Source: Callaeas wilsoni
Taxonomy: Eukaryota; Chordata; Aves; Passeriformes; Callaeidae
NCBI GenBank assembly: GCA_013398955.1
Contig: VWPU01008375.1
Span: forward strand, 62,001 to 126,000
Reading direction: 5' to 3'
DNA: 64,000 bases
In this document: in pieces, positions 1-13,300 of the stretch
How the letters are laid out: each line of letters begins with the position of its first letter
Numbering within the stretch: the first letter of the stretch is position 1
Made by a program: the position numbers and the translations under genes
Notes under the pieces: generated by a model
Told to the model about the DNA's origin: nothing
The model's input: the letters and a program-made list of their open reading frames with translations, nothing else
The model's database searches: none

Positions 1-1386
1 GAGAACTGCTAAAATTCTCTAAAGAACACCTTCAAAGAGACATGTTTTATGGTCATTGTTGAGCTCTTGTGCAAAATGCAAACAAGTTTAGCCAGATTTG
101 TCCACATCATCTCCTGGCATTTTACAGCCTGCAAAATTAAGCCAAGAACAGAGAAGCCAAGCTGGGGTTTTTTAAAGCAAGAAAATAGGGATTTTTTTTT
201 TTTTTTTCAGTTTTCAATTCCTTTTTACTGCAGTGCCAGGAAAATGAAGTCTTCCTAAAGACAGGCCCAGGATTTAGCAACAGCCTTTTGTGTTATGATC
301 CAGAACTTGATTCCATTTCTTGTCTCAACTGTAACTTAAACAGGGATCCTGGAAAATATTATGACTTCAAATAAAACATTACTGATACAAAAGTTTCAAA
401 CTCACTCTCTCAAAAAAAGCTGTTTCTCCAGTGTCTGAGAGAATAAATCCAGAAAAAGGAAGTTTCCCTGGCTCTGTGTAAAATAGGCAGTGACTATAAA
501 AAGCTAGTTAGGTGTTACTACTGATGGACATAACATAAGAAGCTGTTTCTGCGCTGAATGGGTTGAAATTAAATATTGTTACTCATACAGAATGGCTGGA
601 AGGATGCCTGGTGGGAAAGGACCTGGGAGTGCTGGTTGACAGTGGCTGAACATGAGCCAAAGTGTGGTGGGAAGGGCAAGAAGGCCAATGGCACCTGGCC
701 TGTGGCAGCAACAGTGTGGCAGCAGGAGCAGGGCAGTGATTGTCCTCTGTACTCAGCACTGCTGAAGCACCTCAAGTGCTTTGTGCAGTTCTGGGCCCCT
801 CACCACGAGAAAGACACTGAGGAACTGGAGTGAGTCCAGAGAAAGGCAACGGAGCTGGGGAAGGGTCTGGAGCACCAGGAGCAGCTGAGGGAGCTGGGGA
901 GGCTCAGTCTGGAGGAGAGGAGGCTCCAGGGGACCTTGTCATTCTCCACGACTCCCTGACAGGAGGGGACAGGCAGGTGGGGGTCAGGCTCTGCTCCCAG
1001 GGAACAAGCAGTAGGACAAGAGGAGTTGTTGCCTCAAGTTGCACCAGGGGAGGTTTAGATTGGATATTAGGAAACATTTCTTCATGGAAAGGGTTGTTCA
1101 GCGTTGGAACAGGCTGCCTGGGGAGGTGGTAGAGTCACCATCTCTGCAGGTGTTTAAAAGACGTGTGGATGTGACACTTGGGGACAGGGTTTTAGTGGTG
1201 AACTTGGCAGTGCTGGGGTAATGGCGGGACTTTCTGATCCTAGAGGTGTTTTCCAACCTAAACAACTCACAGTTCTATGAAATATCTTAATTCACAGGTG
1301 GGAACCTTAAGAGGTAAACAAGGGAGAGGAAGAAGGGAAGACAGGTTTTTACGCTGCCTTTTAGGTAAAGAAATTGGACCACTCAC
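1..1386. other. Start of OXSR1 intron 3
   Basis: Intronic by position between exon 3 and the unseen exon 4. It contains a CR1 fragment (about 592-1281), a poly-T run near 191-207, and nothing else I recognise. Confidence 0.8.
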
Positions 1387-4300
1387 CTCCACTAAGTAAC
1401 TTCATCACCAGCCAAAGCTCATCTTTCACCACAAACGATGTGTAGTAAGATACAATGTTGGGGTGATGGCACTGACTCATGGCTTGAATTTCTTTCTGTA
1501 GAGAAAAATAAAACATTAGCAGTTGGACACAGTGATTATTACCCCCTGGGCACAGAAGTTATCTTCCTCAAGACACAAAGAGGGTGCAAAGAAAAAGGAT
1601 ACCCAGAAGGTAAATGTAGAAAATCCAGAAATACTCTAAACACTCAGGCTGCATCATACTAGAGCCCAAAGGTATTTTAGGGTCTTCTTCCCGTCTGTCT
1701 AGAGGAAGAAAAAGTTAACCAAAAAACCCTTGATAAGGCCATCAAAGTGGTAGCAATCAAAACACTTGTATGCAGCTACAACAGAATATTCCCAAAAATT
1801 CACTCCAGTTCGTGACCTAAGAAGTCCATGCTCACTTCTCCTTTCAGTAAGACACTATTCAACAGATGCTTAACCTGTTGAAGACTATCATTTGGATGAG
1901 AAAGGGAAATATTGGCCTCTGGGGAAAAAAGGCCTCTTATTCCTAATGTTTCTTCCCAAGCAGGAAAGCAGATGGCTTAGCTCAATCAGGTTGAAGGCAC
2001 AAAGGACAGCTGTATCCTTTGTCATACTGGAAGAAGAGGGAGATTGCTTTGAGATTAGAAAGTCAGTACCTACTACCAGTGGAGGACAATATGAAATATG
2101 CTCAGATATTAAATTGTTTGGAGTTTTGACTGTGCTTAGTCTTAGTTTTGGTTATGGCTTCAGGATTGAGGCTTTCCAGGTTATGGAGGGAACAACACCA
2201 CAGAAAACATTGACTGATTTCATTATGCAAGCACAAATCACCAGTTTGGACAGAAAGACTCGCAGTTTCTTGGACATCCATAGACAAAAGCCATCCACCG
2301 AGCCAAGCCTGGCACCCTGCACTGCACCCAGCTGAGCCTTTGTGCTTCAGCCAAGTCCCCCAACCTGTCAAGTTGTACCCTCCAGCAGCACCCACCTCAG
2401 ACACCCATCCCCTCATACCCTGAACTTCGGCTCTCAACTACAACATTCCTTCACAGGACACAAGGAAGGAGGCGAGCAAGGGCCCTTCACCTCCTGATCC
2501 TTCCCTCCCTCTAAGCACAAGACTTCCCTGGTACTGAAGAACAAGAAAGAGCTCTGAGAAGAATTCACTCGTGCCTAGGACTCCCTGCAAATGCAGCACA
2601 TTTTCCTCCTGCTCCTGTACAAAGCTCTGCTTGTGACCGAGTCCAGCATAAAGCCACTGCTTCCCCTTGGCGAGGCCTGAGCTGGCAATCACAGCTCCAA
2701 AGGAACAGGCTCATGTTGATTTATCCACTTAGCACTGCTTTTCAGGGAGTAGGTGCATTTGAGGAATCCAAAGCAATTGGTTCCTCTTTCTGCTTCCCCA
2801 GGAGAGGCACCAACTTTCCAGGAAACTTAACAAGCAGATTAAAGAAGAATCCTTCTAAACAGGAAAGGATATTTGAAGAGTGGGGAATAGGCTATTCATC
2901 TCCACGTAGCATACTCTGACTAAAAAACACTCTGTGAAAATAAATACAGCCTAAAACAATATATTCTGCTTACTCTGACAGCTCCAGCTCCTTTCCTTGC
3001 AAACTTTCACTTGTGTCAAGTCATTTTTCAAAAAGGAAATAAATCAGCAACTTTGGAGTTTTCTATGGTTCTCTGTAGTTCTCTCTCTGACAATTAAAAT
3101 ATACTACATGAGAACAAGTGACACCAGAGGAAAGCAAGGTGGAAAGCAGCAAGCAGGACTGATAAGCCATTCCATCAGTCAGACCTGTCTCAAATCCACC
3201 ACTCTCAGAAATTATCTAGAGGAGCTGGGTTTTTATTTTCTCAGCTAGACTGCTCAAAATATTTTGAAGCAGTTCCCTGGGAGATCAAGAGAGTAATATG
3301 AGAAATATATACAAACATTGCATATTTAATATATATTTGTGTATCCTACTGGAGTACAGGAGGCAATGAGACAAAGTCTGGACCAAGTTTACTTAAAAGC
3401 CTAGACCTGGATCACATCTTTGCCATTTAAGCAGCCCTGTACTACAGCATTTTTCAGGCATTCAGTAACACTTAGTTACCATTTTATTATTTTTGAAGGA
3501 CTTCCTCTCTCATTCACCACCACAATCTGCTCCCTGGGCTGGGAAGCACAGCTGAAAAAAAATAGCTCAAGTCTGTCATGTGCACCAAAGCGTAAAGAGG
3601 GAAAATAAACAATCACAAACCTGATCTGTGCAATTAAACACCTCTGTCAGCCAGTGGATGTATAACACAGGCAGATTAATCCATTTCTCACACAGCGTAG
3701 CACAGCTCTGAATAATTAATTGCATCACAGCCCACGATTTTCAGTGTTTTTACATTATTACCAATCAGAAGGAGCAGCAGCCAGGCAGACTTGCCCTCCC
3801 ACTCACAAACCCCCACTTCATTTTCAGCAGTTTTCTAGGCTAATCTCACACTGGCTACATCAAAGCTTGGTTCCTGTTCTCCCCCAAAGAGGGTACCAAC
3901 ATCCTGAAAGCTCAACCCATACAATTGTTTTAAGTGATAGAGGCAAATCACAGGGGCTTTGTGGTTAAAATGCTTCCTGGCATAACTGAAACCAAGCCAA
4001 TTCTGTCATACATCCACAGTCTGCTCCAGCAGTACAAATGCAGGGGCTGAAGGGCTGTAGCTAAAGCAGGAATCCCACTCAAGGATCACTGGGCAGCTCT
4101 GCTCAAAAGCATACTTAGAGTAGGAAGGGATAAAATGCAGCAAAAGCCATTCTGTGTGTAGTAAGCTCAGCTTTAATACTATTCCCAAAGCTTTTGGGAG
4201 AGTTTGCTGCTCTTCAAACACAACGAAGTCACAGCAGGCAAAGGTTTCCTCTTCCTACCTCCCTAATAAGACTGCTATCCCCAGATAACAGAGTTACAAC

Positions 4301-7300
4301 TGTGCTTCCCATATTTTCCCCAGCATCCAAACTATATTGGAATACTGCTAATAAAAATCTCAGTGATTTCCACACCTCTGTAATAATTTATTTGGGCTGC
4401 TCTATACAAGTTTAAAGGTGGTAAGGTTCCTTTAATCTCTCTCTGCCAACAGCCATGGGTCACTTGATACAGACCCCCAAGCCATCCACAGATGCAGTGG
4501 GTGATAAACAGCTCTTCCACCCAACAGCCCTCACACTCCATGGCTTCAGTGATGTGAGACAGCCTTCCTGCCAATTCCCATAAACTGCTCTGCTTTCTGC
4601 TCAGCTACGGAGAATGAATTCCCGACAAAAACATGTCTAGACACAGGCAATGGTTTGGAAATGGTTACATGCTCACCCTGGGCGAGATATTAAAAATATC
4701 TGTATTGTCAAATACCAAAAGCAAATAGACTGGGATTAGCTCTAAATGCCTCCATGGCTTCCATTAAGGGTTCTGACAAATGTTTTCAGTACTTCTACAG
4801 GCAATAAAAGAAACATTTCAAGGCTTGCAAAGCAGTAATAAAATTGCAGTGAAGTATAATCTAGAATCATAAGCAACCTATTAGTCTCCTGTAAGTCAGA
4901 CATACTTCTGGAGATCTGCTATTTTGGATGAGGGTTTATTTGCCCACTGACACACAATTGAAGTCTGAATTAATAGGAACAGGTAAGGCTGTGTTTTAGC
5001 TACCAGCTCAAGTTTCTTAACGGTATTTTCTTTTCACATAATCTCCTTTTACTCTGTGTTTATCTGCCCCTGAGGCTTGCTTCAGAGATACTTGCTCTCA
5101 GGATAAAAATTGTGCTTTTTTTAGTTTTGCTTCCTACATGTTGACATGAACGCAAGAGATACAGCACAGCAGCAGAGTGCTTTCATGTGGCTACCTGCAA
5201 CTTCAGCAGAGTCCAGAAAGCTGCCAGCGTGGCTACCCTGTTTGAAGGGAATCACAGCCATAAGAGAAGTGGGGAGGGAAAGCATGGCTGGGGCAGAAAT
5301 CAAAGCAGGTCAGATGTGATCACCCCTTGAAAACACCAATGCTTCAACCGTGGCTGGCAAAGATCTTATACCATGAGATTTTGGCCGAGAGATAAGGCAT
5401 TAAAGCTGCTCTTCATCCTTTTAAAGCAGGATTTAGAGCTCCAGTCCTACAGGCAGCCATAACCATTCACATTTTGCTTCAAGTGAAACTGTAACGGTTT
5501 AGCTAAAAGGTTGTAAAATTGACAATAATAATTCATTTGCTTTTTGAGGCGGCAACATAACTAAAACTAAATTTTAAAAAACCAAACGTTCTCCTACCAA
5601 AATTAACTCTAGAGACATTTTTTAAGAAGGTGGGGGAAAAGCACAAAATCAGAGATTCTGATTCAACTCCCACTCCTTGGATTATCCAGTTCAACTCCTT
5701 GCCTCAAGTGGCTACAGGAGCTAAACTGGCATGAGTAAAGAGGGGTTAGACTAGCCCTAGAACAACAGTGGAAAAGAAACAATTCTGAAAGGGATAAACA
5801 CACTTCATCCATTAACTAATCTCCAGTGATGGGAACAAAACAGTCCCATGGCAAGTCATTCAGCAGTTGCCTATTTTAATGGCTACTCTTCAGCCTCATT
5901 CTGTGGTCATTCCTTCTTTCAAAGTCTTCAGCACTAGTGAAAATGTACCGAAGGAAGCAGGTGTTTCTGAACTGTTGTGGTGTAGCAATTCCTGCATGGC
6001 CGTTTTTTATTGGTTTCAGCCAAAAAGCAAATGGGCGAGTGCCTGCCTCCTCTCACAGATAGAAGCAAGCCAGCTTTAGCCACATCCCCAACTAACCTAT
6101 CACTGACCCTTACAGTTGTTCAGATCAATACCCAGTGCTTACAGCTCAACAATGCTCTAAATGTGATTAGTGCCCACAGACAGCTGCAAACTCTCAGGTT
6201 CTCTACATGAGCCATCTCGTGCTCATCCAGTCCAAGTGAAGGAAGACATTCTATGTTCAGGATTTCACCCACCATTAATCCTGATGTTCACAGTGAACTT
6301 TACACCAAAAAACCCAAAACAACACCAAAACCAAAGCTAAACAGTCCAGTAATTAAGACTTCTGTTGTTGCTGCTTTGATAAACAATACAACCAAGCTGT
6401 ACCCAGCATAGGTTTAAGTCTTTAGCTGCAATCCCAACATGCAAGGAACATGTAACGCAGCAGATCAAATAACGTGCAGAAACCACGTATCATACATCAG
6501 ACTCCCTGGCACCGACACTTGGGGACCTTTTCCCCCTGGAGCAAGTGTAAAGGTCCTCAGGCCTGGAAATGGAATTCTAATGGCAATTCCCATCAGATGA
6601 CAGGCATGCATGAAACATCTGTACTACCTCCACAGCAATCTGCTGCTTTGTTCCCAACAACCTCACAGTCTGGTTAATCCACTTGTAGGAAGTGCTCTGT
6701 CAGATCAAAGGCAGTTCAATATCCTGTCCAAGTCTTCAAAAGAAGGTGTAAAAACCCTATAAAAAGCAGTTACACAATTATCTGCCCAGAGGGTAGACTT
6801 CTGACTAAGCCTGGGCAGTTAACAGTTGGCTTATGCTTTAAACTAGGGGAGTTCATAATCCTTTTTTTAAATCCTGTCTAATTTAATCTACTCAACTATA
6901 GGTTGATTTATTTAATCTCACACAATGTTTGATCTCCATATTATTGGCAGCAAGTTCCCCGGGTTATTTCCATGAAATTCTAAAGGACATTTCTGTTTAA
7001 CTGCAGATCAACTTGTTCCCTCAGCCTCCTTAACTGCCCTCTGGCCAGAGCAGTGAAAGAGTAGTACCTCCACTTCTTGTGTGCACCTGTCAGGCCCAGG
7101 GCAATCTGTCTCTGGAGTAGGAAGAATTCGGAATCTTTCTAGGAACAGCAACACCACATCTCCCATGCTCTTTCCTGAGCCTGTCTCCTGTTGAATCATC
7201 TCTTAGGGAATAAACAGGCAGCATTTCCCCCTAGCTGGGAAAGCCCAATGTGAAATACCCCATTGCTTATGTTTCCCTCTCTGCTGTTCAACATTCCTGG

Positions 7301-10300
7301 TAACTGCTAAGCTGACAACCCACGTCATCTGCTACTCATGGAGAAAAAAGTCTCCATCTGGATGAAAGAAAACTCAGCTTTAATTGCATGAAAATGAAGC
7401 AGAGTTTGTAGGACAGAGGGGGGATTTAAGGCCTTTTAGATCAGTAATTCTTTAAAACAAGAAAACACTTATACAAGAAAAAAGGCTGGAGGCATGGTTA
7501 TTTTGAGGCAGATGTCACACCACTATTTCAAGGATTGGCAACAGCAGCAAAGCAACCAGCATCCCACAATGGAAAAGAGAGCAAAACAGCACTGAATGGT
7601 GTGCAGCTGTGAAATACAACACATGAGCAAGCAGACTGTTTGCAAACCCACACCAGCGTGGTTGTTAACTACCGTGGGTTGCAAGACAAATAAAAGGTGG
7701 AACTTCGGTAATAAATCAAAAAGTCCAAGACCATTTGCAGACAACCCTGTATTTGACCACCTCTCCTTACATTCCACCCCAAGTCACACCCCTGAGCAAG
7801 AATCATTATAAGCTACATTGTACTTCTCTGTCAGCTGAATCCCACCGGCAGTCTAGGAAAGATCTGGGAGCATTCAAAAATGTACAAGGAAAAAGATAAA
7901 AATGAAGCATGGAAATAAATTTCTGACAAACACCACCTAATTCATTAGCTGGGTTAGAAAGAGGTACATCTCTGCACAGCATTACTCCTGCTGTCTACAT
8001 TCTTTACAGCAATTAGCACTTCAGCTGAAGAGCTGAATGCCCTTGACTTGGTTTGCTCATGATTCAACAAAACTGGGCCTTCCTGCATTTTCCATAGCCC
8101 ATAGCAGCAATAAATAAATCCAGTGCATTAACCTAGAATGTCACACAGTTTATGCAAAGTGTGCAGTTTATTCCTTACCACCCACACGGCTCAAATGTAT
8201 ATTGAGATAAAAGGATCAAGATCAATAACTTTAATGAGCCAAGTCATAGCACTTACTCTAAGCACAGCAAGGACACGGTCCCAGATTTCCTGGCTTCTGG
8301 ACACCTGCTAGGCCTAAAGGAAGCTCAAGGCCACTCATCCATCCAGCTGGTGATAGAGCCACTTACTCTGCATTTCCCACTCCAAATTAACCTTCATCTT
8401 CTCCTCCATCCCAAGAATTAGAAGTGTCAACCACTAAGCAGCACAGACATTGAAAGAGGTGTACAAGAACCAAACCATCCTTTTAAGGATGGCAGAACTG
8501 TTTGCTGGTCTCCCCATCCTCCCCCAAGCAATGTGACACTGTTCTACCCTCTTGGCTATGCAGCTTCTGGGAATAAGGAAGCTTGCTTCAACAGATAACT
8601 CTACAGGTCTGAGGCACTGTAGAAAAATAATTATAAAATAATTTAAACACAATTTTCCCTTCGCTATCACACTGCCCAATGAGTGGGCAGTGCTGTAACC
8701 CAAGAGCACTCTCCTGACCCCAGGCAGGAAAGCAGAGTTCACCATAAGCTGACTGTTGTGCTCAAACGCCTTCAGAGCAACAGAAGGATAATGGAGCTCA
8801 TGAAAGCCCCAGTTTGAGATTTTAACTGCACTGGGGGAGAGGAGAAAGCAAGCTGGGGGCATAATATACCCCAGTGTGAACTCATCATATTTGTCTTTGC
8901 ATTCGCTTCTAAAAACAACTGTAACCTGCAACCATCTACAGTTATCCTTTTTTTTTTTTTTTGGTGGGGAAGGCACAATCCTGCAATACAAAGTAGTTGC
9001 TCAGAAAAGTTAATTAAACTAATTGGGAAAACTGCCATGAAGGGAGACTACAAGACTGTAAAACTTGAGAATATTTACTTTAGAGTAGAAGTAGATACGG
9101 AAACAAGATGAAAGGAAGTGCAGGTAAGAGGACACAGAGCTGGGAAATCAGGAACTTCCATTCTTTTGGCTCTTGCACTGAGAAACAACATTGGTGATCC
9201 AACAGACTGATAAATTCAGAACAAATCCAGGGAAAACACTTTTGCCCACAACACATCTCCCTCAGCAACCCCTGCCCCAAGAAGCTGCTACAGCTCTGAA
9301 CAGTCTTTGTGCCCCTCCACTCCTCTATGACTTTTAAATTCAAGAATATTTACAGCTGTAGCCCTGGGTCCAGGGAAGGACCCACACCAGATCTGGTCAC
9401 AAAACTGGAAGCTCTGGAGAGCTGACAACAGCAATACATTGCAGACCTACCCATAACAGGAAAAATGACTGTGAGGAACAGGTCAGCCAGAGATTTAAAG
9501 AATGCAATTAGAAGTACTTATCTAAAATTATACATGAAGCCTCTGCAGTGTCTCTTTCCGAACTTAACCCTTTCTAGCCAAAATCGGCAATTAGTCAAAA
9601 AAAATCACAGTCTCAATTACTACAATGAGTAGTGACAGTGCAGTCAGGAATACCACTGAGGCAGGGTACTATGGGCAAGCCACATAAAAGGCTTGAAAAG
9701 GATACCAAGAGTTGGTGTAAGGACAAAAAGACCAACTGTGAGAAGAGATCTTGAACTCCTACACTAGCATGTGCCATAAGAGGATTTGAACACAGGCCAT
9801 CTTGAGTCCTACACGCAACCCTCCACAGGAGCACTAAAATGTGACAGACTGAATGGAGCCTTTCCTCTTTACCAGGGCAGATTTGCAGATACCTACAATG
9901 ACAAAAATAGCATTTGACACTAAATGGAAACTGGAACTGTGGTTCAGGTGATTTGCTGAAGATTGTACAAATGCAGAGGTAGCAGGACTCCCAAATTCCA
10001 TCTCTGTTCTACCTTCTAATTGCAAGCACCAAAACAAGTACCTGAGGTAAACTACAGAAGTTGTCAGATTCAAGGGGTCAGAAAGACAAGGCAGGATTAT
10101 AAAAATCCTAGAGAGTTGCTTCAGGAGAAAAGATGGTACCAGGCCTCATCTCCATAATGCCAGTATTTACTGTGGAAAGTTTTGCCCCGGAGAGCTTTCT
10201 CATTTTAGTGGAGACATCTCAATATTCACAGGAGTGTCTGTTTCTGCCTGGCTTAAATTCAGGGACCTTCCAGATGTGAGGTGAACGTGACAACCACTGC

Positions 10301-13300
10301 ACTGCAGAGGCACCAGCTCACACACACAAAAAGAAGAAAACCAAGCCCATCAACAGAAGAGCCAGATGAGAAAAGGGAAATTTCAGTTACCACAGCTACT
10401 GCGAAAATCTGTTTTTCATTGAGATAACCTTGAGAAAAGAGGCACAGAGCAGTAGCAAATTACAGCGCTACAGCTCCAAAGGACTCTATCTCCTGTCCTG
10501 AATTCAGAATTACAGGGATTTCCATATGGCAGCCTGCAATATCGTCAGTGATCCCTTTAGTTGGCATCAGTACCAGAAAAAGATTAGGAACAACAGTTAA
10601 TTCATTCAGTTTTTCTGTTTACAGGTGAAGGGAAAAAAATTTAAAGAACTGCAGGAAAGGAAAAGAAAGCAAAGCCATTCCCTTAAATTTTAAATGTTCT
10701 GAAAGCATGTAGGTCTGGACTCCCCTCAAACTTCAGAGCTCTTGTGGGTACAGCAGAGCTTCACACTTGCACATTAACTCAGTTCAAAACAAAGGGATTA
10801 TACAAAGTGCTGAGCTCTAAACAAACAGTCTGAAGTTTTGCAACAGTTGATCTTTTTAACATTTTAAGTACCATGTCCCACAACCAGGACAACTGAGCTG
10901 CCTCTAAATGAAGTCAGTTGAGTTCCCTCACCTTCACCCCACCTCAAGAAAGATTTTAAGGCACTTGGCAAAGAGATATTTCAGAAATAACTGAAATACA
11001 ACTCCCCAGACAATCCTGATTGCATACCAGGAGCTCATCCATGCTGGTCTGACACTTCTCAAGATTGATCCGTTTAATCGCCACCTTCTCCTTCTTCGGA
11101 GCGCAGAAGGCTGCCTGGACCACCGCAGTCGCTCCGCTCCCTGAGGGGGGAAAAGACAGAGTTACCAACACCTTATGGACTTCAGCAGGAAGGGAGGGAG
11201 GGCAGACAACAGAATTCTGAGTTCCAGATAGTAAATACAGCAGAGCTAGGTAAAAACTCAGTGAAAGCGCTCTGGGCACTCCCCACTGTAGAGCTCCGTG
11301 GGTTGGCTTGCCCACCACATCCAAGTGCTGGGCAAACTGAAGGAAAACAAGTGGATCTTTATGATCCCTTCCAGGGATCATTACAGCTCTGCAGACCAAA
11401 AACCCTCTCCAGACTCCAGCTTCCTTATAAAAGAGTGATTTTACTCACGTACTTTTAAGAGATGCCACTGAGGTCACACAGACTTAACCTGATGTGTTCA
11501 CTCCAAGTGTCAAAACAAGTCACTCTTTGCTACCAACACTAATGAGATTTTTCAAATATTTTTATGCACTAATTGCTGTTCTCATCTCTCCTCATTTTAT
11601 GAAACACGAGGTAGGTTTCATTCAAGCAGGTTCAGCTCCTGCTCTCACACTGCCTCAGTTTCTGGGTTGAAAACCGCAGCCAGAGAACATTTAAATTCCA
11701 GTAGGGAAAAAATACCACATTTTAACATACAGTCCTTCAAACTGCTAGAAGAAGGGAGTTCTGAATTTAAAGCAACATCACATCCTTTGACATGAAAAGG
11801 AGTTTGCAATAGTGAGACTTAAAACCTATCTGATGTTAAGTTCGTTTTTGCTGGCCCCCAGAAGCTGTTGCAACATTCCCCTCTCATCAATAGAACACCT
11901 TGTTGCTTTACTTTCTTCCTTCATCTTGGTTCCCCACATCTACACACTCCACTGGAAAGGAGTAAATCCAAATTAATAAAAAAGGGGGTAGGATATGTGG
12001 AAAATAGTTCAAAAGTTCCTATTGCAAATACCTAAAAAATGCTAATAAAAATAAACTTACAGCTATTTTGTTTATTATCCCAGGCATAACTCTTGAGCCC
12101 ATTTGGGCTGAAAGAAATGAGAACAACTATTCTGCATTTTGGAGTAACACACGTATTTTAGCAGATTCTCCTATTTTTGACACTATAAAAACTACTTCCA
12201 GAATCTGCAATTCAGGTAAAGTACATTTTTGCAAGCTTTGTGATTTTTTTTTTAGTACATTCACATAAACTGGAGGCAAAACTTTGATTGTCAAACAAAG
12301 ACTATGGAAGCTCCCGCAAATCACCATCAAGAGTCTTCTCACACTAAATTGTACCAATTCAAATAAAGTTCCAGGTGGGGGAAAGAGCTTGAAATCCAGC
12401 CTTGAAACATAGAGGAAAACTCCTCCATTCCAAGTCATACCGAAATAAATTTAAAAGCCCTGAACTGTGGGACTCTGCTCCTCTAATCTTCAACCAGTAC
12501 CTGCTACCGTGGAGCTACAGGACTTTGACTTCACTTTATATGGCATGGCCAGTGCACCCCGGACAACAGCATCAGCTTGCCAGGATTCTCTGTACTCAGG
12601 AGTTTCTATTTTAATGGCAGAAGGCAGAAGTGTGCAGAAACTCCCATGCTAAGGTTGCTAAAGCTTTATTATTTCACAAAGCAAATTGGTTTTTAAGAAG
12701 TTCAAGACTGAGGCCATTTATTACTTGTACACATATTGTTTTCCAGAGACTATTCATAGCGCAAGGCAAAACAAAGTTATGAGGAAAAGGACAGCAATAA
12801 CAGCAAGAATATTCACAAGGGGCTTTGAATACAAAGTTTGAGTGTTGTAAGCAGGTTCTTGAGCAAATGACAGATGATGGAGAGGTCTATGCTGATATTT
12901 AACAGAAAGTGCTCAGAAAGAGCAAGGGGGAGAGCTTTCGACAGCAGAGTTTAGTTAGACTGCCAGGAGCAGGGCTGAAATACACAACATTAAGCACAGG
13001 ACAAACATCCCAAAAGCAAACCTCCACATACACTCCCTGTAGTCACTCTGCCCAGCAGGTGCAGGAATTGAGTATGAAAGCAGCAGACTCAGCACAAATG
13101 AATTCCCACTCACTGAGAATCCTGGGTGACAATGACCTACTCCTCTCCACCCAGTACCTGCTTCTCATTTTGTTTCTGCTGCTTCTTTAGTGGGGGGAAA
13201 AAAAAGTAAAAACACAAAGGCTCAAGACAAAGAGAGCAGCACATACAGAAGTGGTGACAAAAGGCAGAAGAGAGTTTGCACTTCCTAGCACTGCTGGTCT

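Noticed and set aside
830..1221. ORFs within the 592-1281 repeat as genes
   Set aside because: They are decayed fragments of the CR1 tail. The same peptide motifs (RLDIRKHFF.., HWNRLPR..) recur in the other CR1 copies.
1..1386. Search for OXSR1 exon 4 left of exon 3
   Set aside because: No sequence resembling the next OSR1 exon (GSVLDIIKH...) occurs on the minus strand there, so it must lie outside the window.
8434..8991. 185-codon minus-strand ORF in OXSR1 intron 2
   Set aside because: Contains a poly-lysine stretch from a poly-T tract, resembles no protein I know, and is not part of OXSR1.
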